Assembly: GCF_000695685.1 (NCBI RefSeq)
Contig: NZ_JFFR01000013.1
Location: 62,001 to 126,000, forward strand
Source: Vibrio fortis
GTDB taxonomy: Bacteria; Pseudomonadota; Gammaproteobacteria; Enterobacterales; Vibrionaceae
Direction of reading: 5' to 3'
Length of the DNA: 64,000 nucleotides
In this document: one piece after another, positions 17,988 through 27,527 of the stretch
How positions within the stretch are numbered: the stretch's first letter is position 1
Layout of the letters: each line of letters opens with the position of its first letter
The notes under the pieces: generated by a model
The model's input: the letters and a program-made list of their open reading frames with translations, nothing else
Database searches by the model: none
What the model was told of the DNA's origin: nothing
Made by a program: the position numbers and the translations under genes

Positions 17988-20777
17988 GTGTTTACTCATA
18001 AAAAATCGATGTTGAGCTTATGTATCTCTGTAAGTTTCATATTGGGCTGTCAGACAGCCGACCAAGTACCTAATTCTCCAACGAAGTCTAACTCACAAAA
18101 TACTCTACCTTATCTGAGCGATTGGAAACCAATATCGAGTCAAATCTCAAAAGATCCCATGATTGAAACAGAGATCAAAAGAATTGTGTCTCTGATGACA
18201 CTTGAAGAGAAGGTTGGACAAATGATTCAACCTGACCTTCGTGAAGTCACGCCAGCCGAAGCACGAGAATACAAGCTCGGTTCAATCTTAAATGGTGGAG
18301 GAGGCTTCCCAAACGACAACAAATACGCCACTGCAAAGGATTGGGCGAAAGAAGCTGATAAGTTTTGGTTAGCGCTTGAACAGGGTTATGAAGACAGAGG
18401 GTTTCGCATACCTTTTATGTGGGCAACAGATGCAGTTCATGGTCACAATAACGTATTTGGTGCGACCCTTTTTCCCCACAATATCGGTCTAGGGGCTGCA
18501 CGTAATCCTGATCTAATCGAAAAAATAGGTGCAGCGACTGCCAGAGAAGTCGCCGCAACAGGCTTAGATTGGACGTTTGCTCCGACTGTTGCCACCCCAA
18601 GAGACTATCGTTGGGGGCGTGTATACGAGGGGTACTCAGAAGACCCAGAAGTTGTATATCAATATGCCTCGCGCATGGTGACAGGTATTCAAGGTGGGGA
18701 GAATGGTTTGAGGGGAGATACTCATGTGATCTCCAATGTAAAACACTGGATTGGGGATGGCGGTACACTCAATGGGATAGACCATGGTGAAAACCGCTAT
18801 ACAGAAGAGTACCTTCGTAATATTCATGCAATGGGTTATGTCGGCGGACTGGATGCCGGCGCACAAGTCGTGATGTCTTCATTCAACTCTTGGTGGAGTG
18901 CAAAAAACTATGACCCAATGAGTAGCGACAAAGCCGCAACATTCGATCATCCATACATGAACAACCAAAAAATTCATGGCTCTGAATACCTAATCACCGA
19001 TGTGCTAAAAGGTAAGATGAACTTTGACGGTATCGTTGTTACTGACTGGAATGGACAAGGTGAGATTAACGGCTGTACTGCGGCCAATTGCCCACAAGCG
19101 GTTTTAGCTGGTAATGACGTTTTCATGATCACTGCTCGTGAAGACTGGCAAGCGTTCTACGAGAATGTTATCGAGCAAGTCAAATCAGGTGTCATTCCCA
19201 TGTCTCGAATTGATGACGCCGTAACGAGAATCCTTCGCGTAAAAATGAGAGCCAATTTGTGGAATAAGCCTATGCCGTCATTACGCTCACTAGCAGGGAA
19301 ACAGGAGATATTAAGTGCACCACAACATGTCGCCCTTGCTCGCCAAGCCGTTTCGGAATCACTCGTTCTCTTGAAAAACAATAACAATGTACTCCCACTC
19401 TCCTCGGGAAGTCGCTTTTTGGTTGTAGGCTCTGCAGCCAATGACATAACCAAGCAGACAGGAGGCTGGTCTCTGTCTTGGCAAGGAGATGGTAATTCGA
19501 TCGAAAAAGACTTTCCTAACGCTCAGACGTTATTAATGGCAATGCAAGCAGAGGCTGGCATTGAAAATGTCGTTACAGATGTTTCAAAAGCAAGTCCTGA
19601 AGATACAACGGCTATTGTCGTCATTGGTGAAGACCCCTATGCCGAAATGTTTGGAGATATCAGTCGCACTCAAACGTTGGAGTTTGCCAAGCTAAAACCA
19701 GCCTATGCCAAAGACTTAGAAACCATTCGAACTCTAAAAAAGCGAGGGTACAAAGTCATCACAATCTTCTACTCTGGCCGCCCACTCTATGTCAATGAAG
19801 AGATTAACTTATCCGATGCGTTCGTTGCAGCTTGGCTTCCAGGTACAGAAGGGCTAGGTATCACCGACGTCCTGTTCGCGAAAAATGGGCAAGATTTCAC
19901 AGGGAAACTCAGTTACTCATGGGGTGCGAAAAAGTGTTCTACAACGATCAATCGCCCTGCCCCAAACATCCCCAATTATCAGACTCCGGTTGATGGACTG
20001 AATGACCAACTGATCGAACAAGACATCACAGGTGAACACCAGCCTCTTTTCCCATATGGGTATGGGCTAAGTTATGGCAATGCGCAAACTATACCAGCGA
20101 GATATGAGGATCTGGATGCAATTCCACTCGATCCAAGAAATTATGGTTGCGGTATGTCAGAACCAGACAACGGTGTCGCACAGATACCGCTCGAAGTGTT
20201 CGGGAAAGAAGCCAAAGGCGAGTTTGTTACAAGAATATCGGGCGCGGCTAGCAAATGGGAGGCATCGGCGGTAACCAAAGGCACTACGTCTATTGGATCT
20301 CTGACAACCACAGGCATCAACTACAATGGGATGCAACAATCTGCACTCAATGTGAAGTTCTTTGGTTCCGAACGTTCATATCAGGATCAAGAAGCCGCGC
20401 AATTGTATATGCAGACTCCCGACAAAAAAGGAGCAGACTACAGCCGATATAGTAATGCGAATGCAACACTCGAATTCGATATTAGAATGGTCACTGAAGC
20501 ACCGGAAAGCATGTCATTGGCAACGCATTGTGAATGGCCATGTAGCGGTAAGCTGAAGATCAACCGCGTATTGCCTGCCCCGTCAGAAGAGTGGACGACC
20601 ATCAAGGTACCACTTCAGTGTTTTGAACAAGCCGGTATGTCATTTCAAAGGATGAGCACACCATTTTTAATGTTCAGTAAGCAAAGCGTAGAGTTTGACC
20701 TTGGTCGAGTTAGAATTGTGCCTCACTCAGAGGTACAGAACAAAGCGGTTGATTGCAGCTCCTTTGTCGATAACTAA
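17988..20777 (+). CDS. GH3 exo-beta-glucosidase lipoprotein (ExoP-like)
   Basis: Beta-glucosidase of 929 aa. The start is a GTG at 17988 with AGGAG 7 nt upstream. The signal ends FILGC (Cys21), so it is a lipoprotein. The layout is a GH3 N-terminal barrel (KHWIGDGGT, nucleophile Asp353 in VVTDWNGQGE), the alpha/beta sandwich domain, and a C-terminal galactose-binding-like domain from about residue 730, as in exo-1,3/1,4-beta-glucosidase ExoP of Pseudoalteromonas. It likely releases glucose from laminari-oligosaccharide ends outside the cytoplasm. I saw no operator directly upstream, unlike most genes in the locus. Confidence 0.9.
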   Translation: MFTHKKSMLSLCISVSFILGCQTADQVPNSPTKSNSQNTLPYLSDWKPISSQISKDPMIETEIKRIVSLMTLEEKVGQMIQPDLREVTPAEAREYKLGSILNGGGGFPNDNKYATAKDWAKEADKFWLALEQGYEDRGFRIPFMWATDAVHGHNNVFGATLFPHNIGLGAARNPDLIEKIGAATAREVAATGLDWTFAPTVATPRDYRWGRVYEGYSEDPEVVYQYASRMVTGIQGGENGLRGDTHVISNVKHWIGDGGTLNGIDHGENRYTEEYLRNIHAMGYVGGLDAGAQVVMSSFNSWWSAKNYDPMSSDKAATFDHPYMNNQKIHGSEYLITDVLKGKMNFDGIVVTDWNGQGEINGCTAANCPQAVLAGNDVFMITAREDWQAFYENVIEQVKSGVIPMSRIDDAVTRILRVKMRANLWNKPMPSLRSLAGKQEILSAPQHVALARQAVSESLVLLKNNNNVLPLSSGSRFLVVGSAANDITKQTGGWSLSWQGDGNSIEKDFPNAQTLLMAMQAEAGIENVVTDVSKASPEDTTAIVVIGEDPYAEMFGDISRTQTLEFAKLKPAYAKDLETIRTLKKRGYKVITIFYSGRPLYVNEEINLSDAFVAAWLPGTEGLGITDVLFAKNGQDFTGKLSYSWGAKKCSTTINRPAPNIPNYQTPVDGLNDQLIEQDITGEHQPLFPYGYGLSYGNAQTIPARYEDLDAIPLDPRNYGCGMSEPDNGVAQIPLEVFGKEAKGEFVTRISGAASKWEASAVTKGTTSIGSLTTTGINYNGMQQSALNVKFFGSERSYQDQEAAQLYMQTPDKKGADYSRYSNANATLEFDIRMVTEAPESMSLATHCEWPCSGKLKINRVLPAPSEEWTTIKVPLQCFEQAGMSFQRMSTPFLMFSKQSVEFDLGRVRIVPHSEVQNKAVDCSSFVDN

Positions 20778-20831
20778 GCTTAGAGAGCAACTTCCTATCA
20801 GTTCCATTTAGGTCATTGTCGGAGAAAACAA

Positions 20832-20869
20832 CTCGGTGCTATCACTAGATGGCATCGAGTTTCTCTTAT
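20832..20869 (+). terminator. Terminator after the GH3 lipoprotein gene
   Basis: CTCGGTGCTATC pairs with GATGGCATCGAG over 12 positions with two G-U pairs and a 4-nt loop, then TTTCTCTTATT. The 250 bp from here to the next hairpin hold nothing I can identify. Confidence 0.7.
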
Positions 20870-21121
20870 TGTGAGCGAGGGTATTCTGAAGAATGGTCTA
20901 AACAATTTTAACCTGCCATTCAAACGTCCCTTCTTCCGAGACTGAGATACGCTCCTGTTCCACTGATTCAATGCAAGAAACTATCGTGTCAACTCAATAA
21001 GAAAGAGCACTGGTTATACGCAGGAAATAGCAAAAATTGAGAGTAGTTTGGGGTTAAATGAAGCTGCTAAAAAGAGTCACAATTAGGCAATTTGCCTCGT
21101 ACCTTAAGTTCAATATGAACA

Positions 21122-21153
21122 AGGGCGAACTTCTATACACTGAAGTTCGCCCT
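21122..21153 (-). terminator. Terminator of the GH17 operon (probably bidirectional)
   Basis: A perfect 12-bp stem (AGGGCGAACTTC/GAAGTTCGCCCT) with an 8-nt loop lies 48 bp after the second GH17 gene and before the convergent GH3 gene end. Confidence 0.7.
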
Positions 21154-21201
21154 ATTATTATGCTGGGTTGAATGGTGCTTGGGTATAGCGTATTCGTCAA
21201 A

Positions 21202-22137
21202 TCAACGATTTGTTGACAGTAATGCCTTTACCGCTGGTTTTGCGGTTCTGGATTCATAGTAAATTCCCCAATGCTTTTCGGGCTCATCACTGTGCTCGGA
21301 TCCCTTCCAGAACTCGTCAAATGCTTCAAATACAAATGTTAGTACCTGTTCATTTTCCGCCCAGTCGACCAACTGCTTTAGATATTCACATTGTAGCTCT
21401 TCAGAAGCATTGTGAACTTCAATTCCTCTGCCATTGGATTTAGTTGCCCAACCCGCTTCAGTAATTATCACGGGTTTGTCCGGATACTTACTGGCAACAG
21501 AAGTATAATTGCTGATGGTATAACTCATGGCACTTTCAAGACCATGGTATTCCCATACAGGGTAAGTATGAATAGAGACAAAATCGATGACCTCAACGAG
21601 TGGAGCAAGCTTGTTCCACCATGGCACATAGTTTTCACAGAAAGTAATAGGTTGAGATATCTTTTCTTTAAGAATCAGCGCGTAAGCGACAAGGCTTTCG
21701 ACGCTAACCAAGTGATCTGTCCAATCGACACTGGCTTCATTGCCTATCGACACTGCGACTACGATGTCACTATAACGATTCGATAGTTCAACAGTACGTA
21801 GTAGCCCTCTGACATTGTAAGCCTTGTTTTCTGCCAGCTGCATGACAGAGTAATCGGCGCCCCAAGGGCAATTGGAATTGCTAAGCTCTGCTGCTAAGTC
21901 ATTGCCCAGCAATACTTTTAGAGATAACTTTTCATCCTCAATCACTTTTAGAACACGTTCAGCATGAACGCTGCTGTCATACAGTCGAATGTAATCCCAA
22001 TCGGACTCCAGGATGAGCAAGTCTTCTCTAATCTGCTCGTAACTAGGATAGTCACTGGTTACAGGGCTCTGTCCATTTCGATAGCCTGAATAACAAATGG
22101 CTTTACCATATGGAAGTGGTATCTGTTTACTAGGCAT
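21202..22137 (-). CDS. GH17 family beta-1,3-glucan-active enzyme, cytoplasmic (second of a pair)
   Basis: A protein of 311 aa without signal peptide. The ATG at 22137 overlaps the stop of the upstream GH17 gene by 8 bp; the longer frame would begin inside that gene. It has the GH17 barrel signatures SIGNEAS with acid/base Glu134 and IITEAGWA with nucleophile Glu227. GH17 enzymes hydrolyse or rearrange beta-1,3-glucans. A cytoplasmic location suggests action on imported laminari-oligosaccharides rather than on polymer. It is clearly different in sequence from its neighbour, so the pair may have split roles such as hydrolase and transglycosylase. Confidence 0.82.
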   Translation of the reverse strand: MPSKQIPLPYGKAICYSGYRNGQSPVTSDYPSYEQIREDLLILESDWDYIRLYDSSVHAERVLKVIEDEKLSLKVLLGNDLAAELSNSNCPWGADYSVMQLAENKAYNVRGLLRTVELSNRYSDIVVAVSIGNEASVDWTDHLVSVESLVAYALILKEKISQPITFCENYVPWWNKLAPLVEVIDFVSIHTYPVWEYHGLESAMSYTISNYTSVASKYPDKPVIITEAGWATKSNGRGIEVHNASEELQCEYLKQLVDWAENEQVLTFVFEAFDEFWKGSEHSDEPEKHWGIYYESRTAKPAVKALLSTNR

Positions 22138-23014
22138 ACTTTGGTCTTCCCTCTTCGCTCCATAACCCCCAACAGGCACCTACTCCGCCCTCTTTTTCAA
22201 CTTTCCAAGCCTCATCAAAAGAAGAGAAGTAAAATAGGTCGATGTTTTCGTCTTCCGCCCATTGGTAAGCATTCAACACATATCGAATGGCATTTTCCCA
22301 TGAAGGCACTGCTCCGTGTTCACTTGGTCCCTCATTCGGCCAACCAGTTTCACTCACAACAACCTTCTTACCTCCAGATACCTTAGAAACTCTTTGGTAC
22401 ATATCCTTCATGTACACCAATGAGTGCTCAATTGGTACGCCTTCCCAAAAAGGGTAGCAATTGGCAAAAACAACATCACAAGCATTGGTCACTTCTGGGC
22501 TTAGTTCAAATAGGTAGTACGCATCAACGTAACCCACATCAATATTCGGCAATGCTCTTTTGGCTCTCTCTATATATCCCACTAACAGCTCAGCAGATAA
22601 CTCTCCACGCAACAACACTTCATTACCGACTCCCAGCATGTCAACGTAACCCGCCTCAGCAAGCTGTATTGCATTTTTTAGCTCGGCATCGTTCATCTCT
22701 AGATCGTCATCGAGCCAGACACCCACTAAGGTTTTTAACCCCATTTCGTGCGCGATCTTAGGAATTAATTCATTCCCATCGGTGCATGAAAAAGTACGTA
22801 TCCACTTAACGTAGGGGCGAATAATCGAGAGACGCTCTCGAATTTGTTCTTCAGTCAGTAAGGAGCCAGGGCTCTGTCCGGGAACATAAGGACTAAACGA
22901 TATACCATGGATTTTTCGGTTCAAAAGCTTACTGACCAGCTCTCTAAGTTCATCGGTACTGTATGAACTAATATCAAGTCCTGCCAAAGATGGTCCTTTC
23001 GCATATTTGTGCAT
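22130..23014 (-). CDS. GH17 family beta-1,3-glucan-active enzyme, cytoplasmic (first of a pair)
   Basis: A protein of 294 aa without signal peptide; AAGGAG before the ATG at 23014 fixes the start. GH17 signatures are GVGNEVLL with acid/base Glu132 and VVSETGWPNEG with nucleophile Glu222. It is translationally coupled to the second GH17 gene. The operator-like site at 23114 lies 100 bp upstream, placing the pair under the locus regulator. It likely trims imported laminari-oligosaccharides for the phosphorylase and the cytoplasmic GH3. Confidence 0.84.
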   Translation of the reverse strand: MHKYAKGPSLAGLDISSYSTDELRELVSKLLNRKIHGISFSPYVPGQSPGSLLTEEQIRERLSIIRPYVKWIRTFSCTDGNELIPKIAHEMGLKTLVGVWLDDDLEMNDAELKNAIQLAEAGYVDMLGVGNEVLLRGELSAELLVGYIERAKRALPNIDVGYVDAYYLFELSPEVTNACDVVFANCYPFWEGVPIEHSLVYMKDMYQRVSKVSGGKKVVVSETGWPNEGPSEHGAVPSWENAIRYVLNAYQWAEDENIDLFYFSSFDEAWKVEKEGGVGACWGLWSEEGRPKYA

Positions 23015-23113
23015 ATCAATCTCCTTTCTAATATTCCTAGTTATTTACAGTTGGAATCTGTACATAACGAATTCCAATATGAATATGTAGCCACAGTCTC
23101 ATGCCTCACAAAA

Positions 23114-23125
23114 GAAAGCGCTTCC
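23114..23125. promoter_or_regulatory. LacI-type operator GAAAGCGCTTCC
   Basis: One base from the perfect palindrome; it stands upstream of the GH17 pair and downstream of the GH16 terminator. Confidence 0.6.
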
Positions 23126-23260
23126 TTTGATGTTTACATATTTTCCTACCAGTGAAGCTTGTAACGAGACAACATCCGTCACGTCAACCAACGAAGTCGA
23201 GTACATTTTGCAACCAAGATTTGCGTGGAATGGCCTTTTGATTGACCTTTGCCATATAAA

Positions 23261-23296
23261 AAAATGGCGCAGATAGTCCTTAAGCTGCGCCATTTT
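23261..23296 (-). terminator. Terminator of the second GH16 gene
   Basis: A 12-bp stem (AAAATGGCGCAG/CTGCGCCATTTT) with a 12-nt loop lies 21 bp after the stop; the minus strand continues with a run of T. Confidence 0.82.
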
Positions 23297-23317
23297 ATTC
23301 AAAAGATTAACTGCATG

Positions 23318-24370
23318 TTATGGAGCAGAATGTCCTGGTACTAGCACCGCATCTGGAGATACCGAAGCACAGCCTTGACCCGTCACAGTATCTGCCGAAC
23401 ATTCATAAACTCGAACATAATCCACAACGAGAGTTTGTGGTAATGCTGAATCATCGATGCCTTTGTCGTTGGTGTTTCCTGCCCATCCTCCGCCAACGGC
23501 CAGGTTAAGAAGCAAATGAAACCTTTGATTGTAAGGCGCATCTTCCTCACCAATTACTACTCCGCCATTTTCTGTATATTGGCTATACCACCCACTTGAA
23601 CGTTGCGTGGCATAATGTACGCCATCTACATACCAACGAATTTCGTCTTTTTCCCACTCGAGTGCGTAAGTGTGGAAATCGTCTGCAGGGTTAACGTCGT
23701 CAGGCATGTAGTACTCTTGACCTGACTCGACATTATTAGGCCAAGCCGCACCGTAATGGAGCGTCCCGTATACTCTCCTTTCTGGAGTGCCGCTAAGCTG
23801 TCCACCAGCATCGGATGGTGCTTTTAAGTTAACTGCTTCCACAATATCAATTTCACCGGAAGCCGCCCATCCACCATAAACATAGTCAGTTGGTAGCATC
23901 CAGATTGCGGGCCAAGTACCTTGACCTGAAGGGAGCTTAGCTCGAATCTCAAAGCGACCGTACTTCCAATCGCCTTTGTTCATGGTTCTCAACCGTGCTG
24001 AGGTATAAGGTAGTGTAACCGTATTACTCCAATCTCCATCGGGGTTATTCGGCCCGGTAAACGTCTCTTGCTTGGCTAAAATGTACAGTTTACCGTCGTT
24101 TAGATATGAGTTATCCGGACGGTCGGTGTAACACTGCTGCTCACCATTGCCGCCTCCCCAACAGTTAACTTCGAAACCCCATTTAGTTGTATCGATCTCT
24201 GTGCCGGAAAACTCATCATTCCAAACCATTGTCCAACCACTCACATCAGGTGTTGATGGAGCGCTAGATGAGTCAGAACCACTATTACAACCTGAAATAA
24301 ATGCACCACTCACCAGTGCCATTAAGGTGAACTTTTTAGTATTTGTATTCCACATATCACGCAACTTCAT
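23318..24370 (-). CDS. GH16 laminarinase lipoprotein, single domain
   Basis: Endo-beta-1,3-glucanase of 350 aa with a lipoprotein signal ending FISGC (Cys28) and a Ser-rich linker. The GH16 catalytic motif ASGEIDIVEAV carries Glu173, Asp175 and Glu178. It is a close paralogue of the enzyme at 13771 over the catalytic domain but stops after the core. Neither the ATG at 24370 nor the in-frame ATG at 24355 has a clear ribosome site, so the start is uncertain. A perfect operator lies 11 bp upstream of 24370. Confidence 0.92.
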   Translation of the reverse strand: MKLRDMWNTNTKKFTLMALVSGAFISGCNSGSDSSSAPSTPDVSGWTMVWNDEFSGTEIDTTKWGFEVNCWGGGNGEQQCYTDRPDNSYLNDGKLYILAKQETFTGPNNPDGDWSNTVTLPYTSARLRTMNKGDWKYGRFEIRAKLPSGQGTWPAIWMLPTDYVYGGWAASGEIDIVEAVNLKAPSDAGGQLSGTPERRVYGTLHYGAAWPNNVESGQEYYMPDDVNPADDFHTYALEWEKDEIRWYVDGVHYATQRSSGWYSQYTENGGVVIGEEDAPYNQRFHLLLNLAVGGGWAGNTNDKGIDDSALPQTLVVDYVRVYECSADTVTGQGCASVSPDAVLVPGHSAP

Positions 24371-24380
24371 TTGTTATTTT

Positions 24381-24392
24381 GAAAGCGCTTTC
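24381..24392. promoter_or_regulatory. LacI-type operator, perfect palindrome GAAAGCGCTTTC
   Basis: Lies 11 bp before the GH16 start, unusually close to the coding region, occupying the place where a ribosome site would be expected. Confidence 0.65.
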
Positions 24393-24577
24393 AATCTACC
24401 ATTTAGTTCGTCATTTATCATAAAAGGGGGGTTACTTTGTGATGACCTAACGTGACTAAAATCACATAGCCTATTTTTGGTATCGAGGCTCAAAATGTAA
24501 CGCATGGCTGCCCATTCCATAAAAAAATGCAGCGTTCTACACTGCATTTTACTCACTTTAATTTAAGCGCCTAGGCA

Positions 24578-27355
24578 TTAACATGGGCTGAAATTCAACT
24601 CGTGCAATGTCGCTCCAGCTTTAACAAAATCGATACACAGATGGTAAAAGCCCTTTTCTAAGCGCATTTGCGAACCTTCAATGCTGATTCTCTCACCTTC
24701 AGTTCCGTGTACCGACAAAGACATGCAAAATTCATCATTGAGACTCAAAGCACAAGAAGATTGAGCCAGTGACGGCTTGGCATAACTCATCAACGCAGAC
24801 ACTTGGTAAGTTGCACCTTCGATTACTTCTACAACACAACTTGTTGTCTTGCTCATCTCTAGAGTCGATAGAGCTTCAAGAGCAACGGCGTCATTCCCTA
24901 AATATTCATTAAATGAACGGATAGCCTTCACTGGTTCATAACGCACAACAGGGCGTTTCATGGCCGGTGTATCCAATATGAACCAACAAATGTTCATCGC
25001 GCTACGTTGTAACTCACCGAGTGTCAGCGTGCCTTGCTCGATGGCTTGCAGGGTGTCATCTCCGGCTACGTTCGAGGCAGCACCATCATTATCTACAACC
25101 ATATAGAGATCATTTTGAGATCGGATCATGTATGAAGTATGTATTTTGTCTTCAGAACCTGCTTCAGATGGGTGGTTCATTTTTGCCCACCAATCTGTCA
25201 TCACAATGCCTTTGAACCCCCACTCTTCACGAAGTACGCTGGTGTTCAAATCGTAATTCGACGCCCCCCAATGGCCATTAACTGGGTTATAACATGTCAT
25301 TATGGTCGTCGCACCACCGGACTTTACTGCCATTTCAAACGGCTTAATATGGACTTCTCTAATGGCACGTTCCGACATCACACTGTCTACATCCATCCGG
25401 CCCGTTTCTTGATCATTGGCAGCAAAGTGCTTAAGTGTGCCTGTCACTCCTGCTTTTTTTAAGCCTTTAACCTGCGCGGCCGCTAATGTTCCCGTGATAA
25501 ACGGGTCCTCTGAAAAATATTCAAAGTTTCGACCGTTTAAAGGATGCCTATGAATATTGACGCCAGGGCCTAGTAAGGTATCAATTTGATACGCTCGAAG
25601 CTCCTCGCCCACCCAATAGAACAGCTCTTCATTTAGATCGGAGTTCCAAGTACAGCCTAACAAAGTGCCAATTGGAACTTGGGTTGCCTTATGTCCACTA
25701 TCCATACGTATTCCAGAAGGGCCATCCGCTGCCGCTATAACAGGAATACCAAAGTCGACCAATTCATTAGATACACCACCGAATGCCGCAGCTGTACCAG
25801 GAGTTACTTTAGGGCTGCACATGCCTTCACCACGTACCAATGTCGCCAATTGCGAAAGAGACAGTTGAGCAACAAACTGCTCCATAGTGGCTCTTCCTAA
25901 ACTCACATCAAGAAGCTTAAAACCTAAGTCCCCAGTAACCTCAAATTCACGAGGCAATTTAGACTCAATTCTTTCATGTAGTGACACACTCCTAGTTGGA
26001 ACAGGCTCGAACTCAACTCCATAAGGACTAACACTTTGGGCTTGTGCTTTCGGTTTAATTCGCTCGAATGGGCGTAATGGCGCTAACGCTTCTTGGCACT
26101 CTTCAGTCACGAGAAGCTTAGATACATGATACATGTGCAATAGTTCTACGGTATCACGGACACTCGAACCAACATGGAAACGGTAATTCCCTTCTTCTAA
26201 TACATAACAACTTTTGTTCCCTGTTACTCCGCTGTCATCATAAGAAGCCAAGTCTCTTACCGGGATAGAGATATGAAGAGTTTCTGATTCACTAGGTTCA
26301 AGTGGCGACGTTTTCTTAAATCCAACTAACGTTCGTGCCGATTTACCAAGTCGCCCTTGAGGGGCTTCTAAATAGATTTGGACGACGTCTTTACCTCGAT
26401 AGCAATCACCCACGTTAGTCACTTTAATAGACATACGCACAACGGCGTTTTTGCCTTGACCAGCTATGTCAAAATCCGTCAATTCTTGTTTGAAGGTGGT
26501 ATAGGACAAACCAAAGCCAAACTCAAATTGTACAGAGTTAGGTTTAAATGTTTCAAAATAACGATAACCAACATACACATCTTCTGCATAACAATTGTAA
26601 CCAGTGCCCCCAAAGTTAGCGCTAGAAGGGTAGTCGCAAAGATCATAGGCAATAGTGTCTGTGAGTTTTCCAGAAGGTGAAACATCGCCTGAAATAACAT
26701 CGGCGAGTGCATGTCCTCCTTCCATGCCAGCAGCCCAACAATAGAGAACCGCTTTAATCGCATTGCGATTCTCCATGGTGACTAACCAAGACATATCCAT
26801 AATATTCGTAGTGTTCATTACAACGATTACATCGTCGAAGTATCGTGTAACTTTGACTAACATCTCCATTTCAATATCAGTCATTTTATAGCTGCCGGGA
26901 GCGTCAGCATTGTCCTGGTCTTCACCTGCCGTTCGGCCAATGATAAACATGGCTTTGTTAGACTGAGACGAAGCACGCTCAACTGATTCGTCAGTCAGCA
27001 ACATCTCTTCTTGATACCAAGGCTCCGCCGCCCAACCGCCGCCGCCATCATCAAATGGGTTCGCTTTAACCCACTCACGATATTGTCGTGCTATCTCCTC
27101 ATTTATATGAACCTTTTCGTTTCCTAATAGGCCTTCAATAATGGAAATAGAGTACCTGACATTGACTGCACCGCCTGATCCAGTGCCACTGCGGTAAGTA
27201 TCCAGCTGACAGCGTCCAAAAATGGCCAAATTATCGCCTTGTTTAACGGGAAGCACTGCTTGATCATTTTTCAATAAAACAATGCCTTCGGTAGCAGCCT
27301 GTCTACTGATGGGAGCCAGCTTATTCTGAACTACTAATAAATTGTCTCTATCCAT
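24578..27355 (-). CDS. Circularly permuted GH3 beta-glucosidase, cytoplasmic
   Basis: A 925-aa protein without signal peptide. The domain order is swapped relative to ordinary GH3: the alpha/beta sandwich comes first (LLKNDQAVLPV at about residues 26-36, GSGTGSGGAV), then a fibronectin-III-like segment, and the barrel comes last (AADGPSGIRMDSG, KHFAANDQETGRMDVDS) with nucleophile Asp721 in GIVMTDWWA. Permuted GH3 enzymes are known in several bacteria. It probably cleaves imported short beta-glucans to glucose. It lies between a terminator upstream and the GH16 gene; I saw no operator before it. Confidence 0.88.
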   Translation of the reverse strand: MDRDNLLVVQNKLAPISRQAATEGIVLLKNDQAVLPVKQGDNLAIFGRCQLDTYRSGTGSGGAVNVRYSISIIEGLLGNEKVHINEEIARQYREWVKANPFDDGGGGWAAEPWYQEEMLLTDESVERASSQSNKAMFIIGRTAGEDQDNADAPGSYKMTDIEMEMLVKVTRYFDDVIVVMNTTNIMDMSWLVTMENRNAIKAVLYCWAAGMEGGHALADVISGDVSPSGKLTDTIAYDLCDYPSSANFGGTGYNCYAEDVYVGYRYFETFKPNSVQFEFGFGLSYTTFKQELTDFDIAGQGKNAVVRMSIKVTNVGDCYRGKDVVQIYLEAPQGRLGKSARTLVGFKKTSPLEPSESETLHISIPVRDLASYDDSGVTGNKSCYVLEEGNYRFHVGSSVRDTVELLHMYHVSKLLVTEECQEALAPLRPFERIKPKAQAQSVSPYGVEFEPVPTRSVSLHERIESKLPREFEVTGDLGFKLLDVSLGRATMEQFVAQLSLSQLATLVRGEGMCSPKVTPGTAAAFGGVSNELVDFGIPVIAAADGPSGIRMDSGHKATQVPIGTLLGCTWNSDLNEELFYWVGEELRAYQIDTLLGPGVNIHRHPLNGRNFEYFSEDPFITGTLAAAQVKGLKKAGVTGTLKHFAANDQETGRMDVDSVMSERAIREVHIKPFEMAVKSGGATTIMTCYNPVNGHWGASNYDLNTSVLREEWGFKGIVMTDWWAKMNHPSEAGSEDKIHTSYMIRSQNDLYMVVDNDGAASNVAGDDTLQAIEQGTLTLGELQRSAMNICWFILDTPAMKRPVVRYEPVKAIRSFNEYLGNDAVALEALSTLEMSKTTSCVVEVIEGATYQVSALMSYAKPSLAQSSCALSLNDEFCMSLSVHGTEGERISIEGSQMRLEKGFYHLCIDFVKAGATLHELNFSPC

Positions 27356-27489
27356 GAATTTTTATCTCCGAGATTGACACTCATGACTGTCGGTATTTAG
27401 TAAAAATAAAAAACTCTCTCAAATTTATATTCAAGCCCGTTCCATAGAAACAAATCGACCTTTGATACAAACTCGATACCCAAAAAGTT

Positions 27490-27513
27490 GGCCTCTCCAA
27501 TCGCAGAGAGGCC
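27490..27513 (-). terminator. Terminator of the modular lipoprotein gene
   Basis: A perfect 8-bp stem (GGCCTCTC/GAGAGGCC) with an 8-nt loop; on the minus strand it is followed by AAC and TTTTT. It implies that the permuted GH3 gene has its own promoter between 27356 and 27489. Confidence 0.75.
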
Positions 27514-27527
27514 ATTTTTAATTGAAT

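Noticed and set aside
23099..23302. A 67-codon minus-strand frame upstream of the GH17 pair
   Set aside because: It runs through the GH16 terminator hairpin and the operator, has no ribosome site and no protein-like pattern.
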